A stretch of 24,253 nucleotides of DNA from positions 149,096 to 173,348 of the forward strand of contig BFEA01000551.1 of the NCBI GenBank assembly GCA_003427395.1. The letters run 5' to 3'. Below the pieces are notes generated by a model. That model was not told the origin of the DNA and did not search any database. It saw only the letters and a program-made list of their open reading frames with translations. A program made the position numbers and the translations under genes. Origin of the DNA: Chara braunii. Its lineage: Eukaryota; Streptophyta; Charophyceae; Charales; Characeae. Below are positions 18,245 to 24,253 of this stretch, in pieces (position 1 is the first letter of the stretch; the number at the start of each line of letters is the position of its first letter).

Positions 18245-18744
18245 CCAGATCCGACAAAACCGTTTGCTCTGCACACCAATTGGCAATCGCAGGCAATATC
18301 GGCGGTGCTGGCTCAGCAGGGAGCAGACGGAAAGGAGCATGCCATCGAGTACGCATCGAAGACACTGAGGCAGGCGCAGTTGAATTACGAAGCTTGCAAG
18401 GGCGAGTGCTTGGCGGTGGTGTGGGGAATCCAGCATTTCCGACCGTACCTCCACGACCAGAAGTTCGTTCTCGTGACAGATCATCAGTTGTTATTGTAGT
18501 TAAGAAACAACACAAATTATACGGGGACCTTAGGAAGGTGGGCGGTGCGGTTGCAAGACTACGATTTCGACATCCGCCACCGCGCGACCAAACAACACCG
18601 GAACGCGGACGGACTGACACGCCTCCAGCCACCAAAGAAGTGCCCACCGAACGAGCGACTCATTCTGTGGAAGGAAGCGCCGCCCCCGACGGAGCCTCGC
18701 TACGGAGAGGTACACGTCATTCGCAAGGGAAGCATCGAGACGTG
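18245..18744 (+). pseudogene. E2 RNase H domain, catalytic Asp replaced
   Basis: In the same frame as the RT thumb, past its TGA, the RNase H entry reads FALHTNWQSQAISAVLAQQ. The Asn (18278-18280) stands where the family has its first catalytic Asp, a change explicable by one transition. IEYASKTL, NYEACKGECLAVVW and LVTDHQLL follow, keeping the other acidic positions. TAG (18497-18499) interrupts, and the frame then continues with DYDFDIRHRATKQHRNADGL to the stop at 18743-18745. This matches a full-length gypsy RNase H carrying two in-frame stops. Confidence 0.8.
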
Positions 18745-19380
18745 AGATGGCAACCCCCCCTTGAAGCAACGGATACCCCTTATCTTCCCCCGGCTCTCCG
18801 ACCCACTCGTGTACCCCTCACTCTCCCTCTAGCCTGTCTCCGCATTCCTGCTTTTTCTACACCTTGCCTATGATATCGGACCGGGGAGATTTACACCCCT
18901 AAGGACCTAGTTTTATCTCGTGGGTACGATGTAGTCAATGCTGCGTGACTTGGTCCCACGGATGTTGCATTAGGTACCAGGATGAGAGGAAGTGGAACTG
19001 TCCCAACTGCCGAATAGACCAAGTACCCACGCATAAACTGTACATAGAGGCTAGGGCAGAGGACAGACTTTTGCCAAGCGTCCGTAGGGCAGAGGTCTGG
19101 ATGGATCTCCTCAAGTACCCACGGAGAAACGGTACATAGAGGCTAGGACAGACGACGGATTTTTGCCAATCGTCCGTAGAGCAGAGGTCTGGATGGATCT
19201 CCTCCTGTTGAGGAGACTCAAAGGAACCCGCTGGCAGAGCTTACCAAGGCGGAACGTCGGTGAGTCACGGAACGGGCTCATGATTATCGATGGCAGGTGT
19301 CGGCCTTGCAAAAACGAAAAGACAATGAGGATAGTCGGTCTAGCTGGCTGACGGTTCCACACCCTCTCGCTAGGTTCGAT
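18745..19380 (+). pseudogene. E2 RNase H-integrase spacer with Cys/His-rich segment and tandem duplication
   Basis: Past a pyrimidine-rich stretch, a frame from about 18945 to 19139 reads a Cys-rich piece ending KWNCPNCRID. It resembles the second half of a PHD- or RING-type finger (Trp, then Cys-x2-Cys). It is followed by YIEARAEDRLLPSVRRAEVWMDLL. A 92-bp tandem duplication (19020-19203) then repeats that second segment in a shifted frame. I cannot assign a function. A finger between RNase H and the integrase zinc domain would be unusual. Confidence 0.45.
19020..19203. repeat. 92-bp tandem duplication in E2 pol
   Basis: Unit 1 is 19020-19111 and unit 2 is 19112-19203. Both start CAAGTACCCAC and end TGGATGGATCTCCT. 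Because 92 is not a multiple of three, the duplication itself shifts the frame of pol. Confidence 0.9.
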
Positions 19381-19780
19381 TGGACACGAGCTGCCCACGA
19401 AGAGGATGCGGTCCATTTTACGGTCAAGTACACGGAAAAAGCTATAGAGAAAAACGGATGGTATTGATCGAGAATTCGAGAGGATGTCAGATACATCGTC
19501 CAGAATTGCCCGGCCTGTGTGGCCGATAAGGCGCCGGTACAGATGCCTCGAACGATGGTACCGACTAGGGTAGAATGCCCCTTCCAGTGGGTTAGCATCG
19601 ATACGACGGATATCAACGTACTAAGAGGTCCAGTCGATCAGGGTGAGCTCAATGTCCTTCTAGTGACGAAAGTTGGCGCACAAGACCAACACTCCGTGAG
19701 GCTGGTCCCCCGGCACAGCACGCAAGCCAGGCCGCTGACTCGCCACACTACTGCCCTCCGTCTATTCCAACCATCGCTGG
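19381..19780 (+). pseudogene. E2 integrase, truncated after the first catalytic Asp
   Basis: The HHCC zinc domain is complete in one frame: His codons at 19396-19398 and 19414-19416, Cys codons at 19507-19509 and 19516-19518 (H-x5-H-x30-C-x2-C). A TGA lies inside it (19465-19467). The catalytic core starts with FQWVSIDTTDINV (Asp codon 19600-19602) and GELNVLLVT. Homology-like sequence then fades by about 19690 into pyrimidine-rich DNA. The second Asp, the catalytic Glu and any C-terminal module are absent, so most of the integrase has been lost, probably by deletion. Confidence 0.75.
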
Positions 19781-19900
19781 ATCGTGAGCGCGCTCCGACC
19801 CCGTCCAGGCCTTCTCCCTCTTCCTCCTCGTCCTGCCTTGCTTCTTCTTCCTCCCTCTGATCCACTTCGTCGTTTGAGGCTGAGGACTCAATCGCGCAGG
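19781..19900 (+). other. Pyrimidine-rich junction between truncated integrase and ORF3-like region
   Basis: Mostly CTTCC/TCCTC repeats (about 19796-19862) translating to Ser/Leu/Pro low complexity. It marks the point where recognisable pol stops. It could be a deletion scar, a spacer, or an element-encoded pyrimidine tract. Confidence 0.5.
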
Positions 19901-20700
19901 ATGAGCCATCGCCAACAGGGGAATGAGCCGGTCGAACACTTTCAAGCGCCGATCGCGGATCACCTATTGCGGCATCGATTCAATGATGATCGACAGTTGT
20001 GATACGTCCAGCAAGTGAATGTGTCTGGGCCTAACATCGCAGACCTCGCCACGTATTCGCTCCTGAGTGAACGGGTGACATACGCAGGGGTATACGTGGA
20101 CGTAACGCAGCTACCTGGCTGGGAAACTACTAGAGTGTTTATCGAGGTCCGCGCGCTTCAGGTGGGAGCCAATTTTGTGCACAGCATCGCCACGTTCATT
20201 GGTGATTTGACGCCCCTGGACGATTGACACCGAGAACCGGTGTGGACTTTTCTGCGGGATTGCGCGGTGCAAGTGGCGAGGTCGGTGGCGCGCGTGCAGG
20301 GATGGGGCCATCGCTTCACGACCTACCACACGCTGTTGCGACGGGCACAGGACGGCCCGCTGGCACTGGTGCCTCAGCCACCCGCGCTTCTCCCCCCCGC
20401 TGACCCTCTCAACATCCAAGTTATTCCCCCTCCCTCATACTAAATGCCTCCCTTCTTTCCTTACACCACCCTCCCTTACCAACTCACGGACAGCCCCTAA
20501 CCCATGTGCAACTTCTCCGAGTACCTAGTGGAGCTAATTGACGTGGAGCCGTTGCCTTGCGCCGACGAAGACGCGTGGGAGTCGCATCGGGCGCTGTATC
20601 AATCAGTGGTACAGGGCATATTCCGGTTTTATGTGGCGTACGACTATCACAATATCGTCGATAACCTGTGTACTACGTCATCTCGCGACCCAAGCCAAAG
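19901..20700 (+). pseudogene. E2 ORF3-like region, first part, unknown function
   Basis: I do not recognise this protein. From the ATG at 19901 (MSHRQQGNEPVEHF) one frame stays coding-like for about 260 codons. Four stops interrupt it: TGA 20000-20002, TGA 20225-20227, TAA 20441-20443 and TAA 20498-20500. The text is mixed-composition, globular-looking sequence rather than repeats. Examples are NVSGPNIADLATYSLLSERV and GWETTRVFIEVRALQVGANF in the first piece, and WTFLRDCAVQVARSVARVQG in the second. A Pro-rich hinge and MCNFSEYLVELIDVEPLP follow, continuing to VQGIFRFYVAYDY. No signal peptide or clear membrane anchor is seen. It lies downstream of pol, where extra ORFs of some plant LTR elements sit. 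It could also be a captured host fragment. Confidence 0.55.
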
Positions 20701-21223
20701 AAGAAGGAAGGCATGGTGGCATTGTATCCGTTCGGGGAGATCGGGACGAGCAGGCCGGGACTGTTGGAGCTCATCCATATTGAGCTACTATCCATTGCGC
20801 AGGTGATCGCCAGTGACGAAGAAGACCTCCAACTCCGATTGCGGACAGCATCAGCTCCGCGGCGATCATACCACACAGTGGTTATACCGGACTATCGCAC
20901 GGAGGCGAGAAAAGGTGGTAAACATCGCTGACGGGAAGCCGCTGCGGCCTCCCTCATCCTATCCCAAGCCGGTAGCCCCGAAGACCCCCAGGAAGATGCC
21001 CAAGAAGAGACATCGCCAGCCATCATCGGAGACGCAAGGAAGCCAAGTGGGACCCGAGGAAGAAGTGGTCCAATCCCGGGCCGACATCGAAGCCCGATCC
21101 CGTTCCAGAGAGCAAGGCGACCCCGATCGAGGGGCCTCCACCGGGAGAGAGAGCCTGAACCGGCAGATTAAGGATACGCAGGTGCGATCCGGAGCCGACA
21201 CCATAACCGCCACTCCTTCCTGA
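20668..21223 (+). pseudogene. E2 ORF3-like region, middle part
   Basis: After a frameshift near 20670 the text continues in a new frame with KKKEGMVALYPFGEIGTSRP, GLLELIHIELLSIAQVIASD and SYHTVVIPDY. After another shift near 20905 it becomes basic and low-complexity (KPVAPKTPRKMPKKRHRQPS, then Glu/Arg/Ser-rich), ending with TGA at 21221-21223. The charged tail looks like a disordered linker or nuclear-targeting segment. This is inference from composition only. Confidence 0.5.
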
Positions 21224-21234
21224 TCTCAATCTTG

Positions 21235-21861
21235 ATGGAGCCGGCCCGCCAGCACCAGCAGGAGGAGGAGGAGTGGGAGGAGTACCGTATCCCGCACCTA
21301 GACCCCCCATCCTCGCAGGACCTTTCCGCTTCCGCTAGCCACCCCGGAGTGCCCCGGTCATTGACCTTAGTAGTTCCTCCGAGCCGGACAGTCCACCCCA
21401 CAGATGTCGAGTTCATGGTGGAGCCTGGAACAATCAGGCTCAAGGTGATCCAAGGGGCCCAACGTCCTGATCCTGCATGGGAGCCATACCTGGAGCCGCC
21501 ATTTGAAGGATGCGTAGCGGCCCGACTAGCATGGTTTCTCATTTACGAGGCCGGCAAACGACCGAACGTAATGTACCATTTCCTCGTCATCGCGGTGCTC
21601 CAGAGGGAGCAAAGGCCGTATACCGAGACCCGTCTGGTGATGACGGGTCCCGGAAATCACACCGTGTGGCGACAGGTCCTACGGGCCATTGCGTATCTGG
21701 CGCCACGTGTCCTATCACACGTACCGGGGGCCTTTCTTTACCCCTCCTTCGTCCAACACCACTTCAACGAAGTGGAGGCGCCGACGACTCTGGCTGAGCT
21801 GCCAACTTTTCTTCCTCCTCTTCCTCCCCCTCTTAATCCTGTCATTGACCATTTCCTCTGA
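21235..21861 (+). CDS. E2 ORF3-like region, last part: 208-codon ORF, unknown function
   Basis: This is the longest uninterrupted stretch of the ORF3-like region, from ATG 21235 to TGA 21859-21861. It starts with a Gln/Glu-rich segment (QQEEEEWEEY), then globular text including TDVEFMVEPGTIRLKVIQGA and EPPFEGCVAARLAWFLIYEA. NVMYHFLVIAVLQREQ and VWRQVLRAIAYLAPRVLSHV follow, ending Pro-rich (LPPLPPPLNPVIDHFL). The two apolar stretches are moderate and interrupted by charges, so they look like helices of a soluble protein rather than membrane spans. I cannot name the family. It may have been one polypeptide with the two preceding segments. A remaining piece of similar character (RQNALFKSSHVPIGPADEEV) lies at about 21905-21965. 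Confidence 0.5.
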   Translation: MEPARQHQQEEEEWEEYRIPHLDPPSSQDLSASASHPGVPRSLTLVVPPSRTVHPTDVEFMVEPGTIRLKVIQGAQRPDPAWEPYLEPPFEGCVAARLAWFLIYEAGKRPNVMYHFLVIAVLQREQRPYTETRLVMTGPGNHTVWRQVLRAIAYLAPRVLSHVPGAFLYPSFVQHHFNEVEAPTTLAELPTFLPPLPPPLNPVIDHFL

Positions 21862-22041
21862 GCTCCTTCTTCCTCGTCTTCTTCTTCTGTTCTTAATTAG
21901 AAAGGTCGCGCGGCAAAACGCGCTGTTTAAGTCCAGTCATGTACCGATCGGGCCAGCTGACGAAGAAGTGGCCGCCCAACTCCTCAAAGTAATTAGGATG
22001 CCCATACAACAGTCAGGAGAACCCCCTGCGCATCACAGATG
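21862..22041 (+). other. E2 3' end of the internal region
   Basis: A pyrimidine-rich run (to about 21890) is followed by about 150 bases, the first part coding-like in one frame, ending CCCTGCGCATCACAGATG next to the 3' LTR. The only purine-rich stretch is AGGAGAA (22015-22021). A standard polypurine tract adjoining the LTR is not present. Confidence 0.5.
22027..22038. repeat. 12-bp direct repeat flanking the E2 3' LTR, left copy
   Basis: TGCGCATCACAG here is exactly repeated at 24153-24164, on the other side of (and overlapping the end of) the 3' LTR. It is not present at the corresponding ends of the 5' LTR. Confidence 0.85.
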
Positions 22042-24161
22042 TGATAAGCCAGGATCTGTACTCGGCGGCTTCCCGTACCCTTAAGGGAAAATCCCATGTA
22101 AGACACCCCGAAGTACGGATTCAAGATAATAGGGAAGAACGGGGCTTCATTTCTTTTCCTTTTTCTTTCTTTTTCTCTTTTTTACGAAAAGAGGGAAAAA
22201 GTAGAAAACTTAATTCGGGTCTCACGTGGCCGGTTAGCGGCCGCGCCAAGAAATTCAAGAAACAGTTAGGAATTAGCGGGAATATGAATTTTGAATTTCT
22301 TGCGCACAGCTGTTTTTCGAACTTTTGTGCGCTGCGTAAACCCGTTCTCCCGCTCTGCATCCACGCGCCATCTTCTTTTCTTGCTGCGCATTCCCTTCCT
22401 GCACGTCTCTTCGTCTTCCCTTCAAGCGAGGTCCGATCCCCTCCTTCTCCTTTCCTTGCGAACGATTGGTTGTCTGATTGGGATGGTTGGGGCAATGTGG
22501 GGGTAGCGGGAAGCGCGCCCCAGTTGGACGACCACCCCAATCACGCAAACCTTTCGACTCGCCTCCTTCGACCCTCCTGGAACCTTTGCCCTTCTTCTGT
22601 CCTGCTCATCTACACCCCGTGCTTCGTGCAGCCTCTCCGCCGCCTTCCACGCTATAATTCCCGCAACCCCTTCCTCTCACTCTCTTTGATCTCGGCTGCA
22701 AGCTGCGCGAGCTATGCGCGAAACCCGTGGCGCCGGAAAGGCTCGACGTGGCCCGTGATGGGCGGAGTGACGGCGGGTGGGGGAGTTAGCGATAGACTTG
22801 GGGTAAGGCAGTCGGAGGGACTGAGTGGTGGTGGAGATCAGACGCCTGCAGCGGCAGGGCCTTGTGGCTATGGTTGTTGGTGATTCTGACGGATTGGGGG
22901 CTGGGCCCTGAGCGGCCCGTCGTGAGAGTTCTGTATACCAAGAACGTGCTTTGTCTCCATTGGTGCTTTGTCCCCATGTAATGTGTGCAAGGTTCCAATG
23001 TGTGGGTAATCAGTTGTATGCATTATCGGGTATGGAAGTCTATGGATGTTGAATGTCTCATTGAGGGCTCTATGAGTAGGCGTGTGTGTATGTGCCCCCA
23101 GACCTGATGATAGGAAGTACTGAGTGTCGATTGCCTGCATGAGTGCATGAGCGCGTCGATCCTTCCTCCTTTCCTTCGTCCTTAAACCCGCGCGGGTGTG
23201 CGGGATACGCGCCAACCTCCTTCCGCTGTCCCTCTCTCTCTCATCATGCGCCGGTCGGGACCCCGGGTGAGACGGACAATTTCAGAGAAATCGGTCGTTC
23301 TCGTCCCCGCGAAGCGCCTCACCTCCCTCCGCCGACCCCGGGATCCCCGACCCCGCGTTCGTTGGTCTTTGCATGGAGTCAGGTCTCATCCCCGGGGACG
23401 GAAGCACGGGCCATGGCCCGAGCTCGAACTTTGTCTCAGAATGTCGCAGCGCGCTCCCGCCCTTCCCGATCGCAGATGACGATGGCGTATACTGCGATGC
23501 GGACGTGTGGAGCATACTGAGGCGCACTGAGACAATCCATCTTTACAACCTGACCCGGGCGTGCCATATAGGAGGGAGCGGGTTCGTGCTGATTGAGCGG
23601 TTTTCTTCCCCTCCCTTAATCCTGCCCTACACCGACCTCGCAGTGTTGCCCTGGTCAGCCGGACAGGCAACGTGGCGACGTCGGTTTAATTGCCATTGGT
23701 GCCGCCAGCGAGACTCGTGCTCGTGGCGACGACTAGTCCTAGGGTACGAAGGGGCCGCCCGATTTCCCGAGCTCTCATGCAACGCCAGCGCGCTTCCAGC
23801 CCACTCGACCGGCCCAATCCCGGGCAGCCCCGCGCCGTGCCGCCAGCACGGGCTTTGACGAGTCGGACACAAAGGCCTGAAACCTGATTCCGGGGCCTCT
23901 GCCCCCAAAAGCCGTGCGAGCCCGGCGCCTCGAGGAACGGAACCCGGTCCCCGCCGGCTTCTTTTCTTTTCTTTTCTTTCCTCCCCTCGCCTTTCGTTTC
24001 CTTCTGTGTGATGATGGTCGTGTCGTAGGGCACCGTTCAGAGTCCCTCGTTTTGCCCAGGTGACTCAACCCCCACGGCCAAAAATCCTCGGCCACACCCC
24101 TAACTACTCTGATCGGCATCCGACGTACAGGACGCCGCGCGCGGCGTGAGGTTGCGCATCA
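22042..24161 (+). repeat. E2 3' LTR
   Basis: It begins TGATAAGCCAGGATC and aligns with the 5' LTR throughout, but lacks 63 bases between copies of TTCG (equivalent to 13637-13699) and 60 bases (equivalent to 14386-14445). It ends GGTTGCGCATCA where the 5' copy ends GGTTGGTATCA. It is followed directly by the duplicated target CAGGCT. A long ORF (22041-22883) overlaps it but is judged non-coding. Confidence 0.9.
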
Positions 24162-24164
24162 CAG
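24153..24164. repeat. 12-bp direct repeat, right copy
   Basis: TGCGCATCACAG, identical to 22027-22038. It covers the last nine bases of the 3' LTR and the first three of the target duplication. Confidence 0.85.
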
Positions 24165-24167
24165 GCT
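24162..24167. repeat. Target-site duplication of E2, right copy (CAGGCT)
   Basis: Identical to 12321-12326. It is followed by CAGCATGTAACA, which completes the E1 LTR. Confidence 0.85.
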
Positions 24168-24176
24168 CAGCATGTA

Positions 24177-24179
<3 letters not shown>
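24168..24179 (-). repeat. E1 5' LTR, terminal 12 bases
   Basis: CAGCATGTAACA corresponds to CAGCATGCTACA at 3461-3472 with two mismatches. On the minus strand it gives the TG start of the LTR. The right edge of E1 is therefore 24179. Confidence 0.75.

Positions 24180-24203
<24 letters not shown>
24177..24203. repeat. (AC)n microsatellite at the right edge of E1
   Basis: About 13 AC units begin in the last bases of the LTR and run into the flank. Confidence 0.95.
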
Positions 24204-24207
<4 letters not shown>

Positions 24208-24215
24208 GTGAGTGC

Positions 24216-24246
<31 letters not shown>

Positions 24247-24253
24247 AGATAGA
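24204..24253. repeat. Right flank: (GA)n, (GAGATA)n and (GATA)n
   Basis: After ATACAGTGAGTGC the flank is GA, then GAGATA, then GATA repeats to the window end. No gene is visible. Confidence 0.9.

Larger units (their letters stand above)
12327..24161 (+). mobile_element. E2: Ty3/gypsy retrotransposon nested in the E1 5' LTR
   Basis: The element has long LTRs (12329-14567 and 22042-24161), a primer-binding site, and a gag, protease, RT, RNase H, integrase order on the + strand. An extra coding-like region follows (19901-21861). The internal region is about 7.5 kb. RT-RNase H placed before integrase makes it Ty3/gypsy. Multiple stops, frameshifts, an RT core deletion and a truncated integrase make it defective. 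A strong polypurine tract next to the 3' LTR is not visible; only AGGAGAA lies about 25 bases upstream. Confidence 0.85.
214..24179 (-). mobile_element. E1: outer Ty3/gypsy chromovirus-like LTR retrotransposon, degenerate and interrupted
   Basis: The element is read on the minus strand. From right to left it has a 5' LTR (24179-24168, resuming 12326-10979), a primer-binding site (10976-10965), a leader (10964-8626), gag, protease, RT, RNase H, integrase with chromodomain (to 3492), a polypurine tract (3485-3473) and a 3' LTR (3472-2371, resuming 349-214). The protease-RT-RNase H-integrase order and the chromodomain at the integrase C-terminus place it in Ty3/gypsy, chromovirus type. Two LINE fragments and a second gypsy element are inserted in it. 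Without them the element would be about 8.8 kb. Frameshifts, stops and lost catalytic residues make it non-autonomous. Unsure points are the exact left LTR end and whether the whole assembly across E2 is correct. Confidence 0.85.

Noticed and set aside
19020-19203. CRISPR-like or satellite repeat
   Set aside because: There are only two adjacent units without spacers. It is a simple tandem duplication.
19901-21861. Envelope gene reading for the ORF3-like region
   Set aside because: No signal peptide, no convincing membrane span near the end and no Cys pattern of a surface glycoprotein. The position after pol alone is not enough.
1-24253. tRNA, rRNA or other structured RNA genes
   Set aside because: No cloverleaf or rRNA-like conserved stretch was seen by eye. 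The only tRNA-related sequences are the two primer-binding sites.

Overview
The window reads as a nested stack of decayed plant-type retrotransposons with almost no host sequence. I see no intact cellular gene. A streptophyte genome is suggested by three things: primer-binding sites matching the 3' end of initiator tRNA-Met, a chromodomain-bearing Ty3/gypsy integrase, and LINE proteins ending in the plant-type RT zinc-binding (zf-RVT) domain. A charophyte such as Chara is my guess, from the general look of these proteins only. Seven or more frames per element are broken, runs of N are present, and microsatellites are dense, as in a draft assembly of a large repeat-rich genome.

Layout. The outermost element (E1) is a Ty3/gypsy retrotransposon on the minus strand, spanning about 214-24179. 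Its 3' LTR lies at the left (214-349 plus 2371-3472). A polypurine tract (3473-3485) abuts that LTR. Then, reading leftwards on the minus strand, come gag (8625 to about 7190), protease, RT, RNase H and integrase with chromodomain (to 3492). Its leader carries a perfect TGGTATCAGAGC primer-binding site (10976-10965). Its 5' LTR lies at 10979-12326 and resumes at 24168-24179.

Three later insertions sit inside E1. (1) A 5'-truncated LINE (L1, 350-2370, + strand, poly-A tail) splits the 3' LTR. (2) A second, unrelated 5'-truncated LINE (L2, about 9076-10428, + strand) lies in the AT-rich leader. (3) A complete-length 11.8 kb Ty3/gypsy element (E2, 12327-24161, + strand) with LTRs of 2239 and 2120 bp interrupts the 5' LTR. 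E2 is flanked by a 6-bp duplication, CAGGCT. The uninterrupted copy of the same stretch in the left LTR (3435-3472) acts as an empty-site control for E2. The right LTR (11101-11160) does the same for L1.

E2 carries a gag frame with three in-frame stops, a protease, an RT missing its first catalytic motif, RNase H, a truncated integrase, and then about 2 kb of further coding-like sequence (19901-21861) that I do not recognise. This extra region after pol is the most interesting part of the window. It is not obviously an envelope gene.

Relative age. A hand-aligned 200-base stretch of the E1 LTR pair shows about 18 mismatches, and a 167-base stretch of the E2 LTR pair shows 12. This agrees with E2 having entered later. 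Nothing here looks able to move on its own. Host flank is limited to about 1-213 and 24180-24253, both mostly microsatellite.
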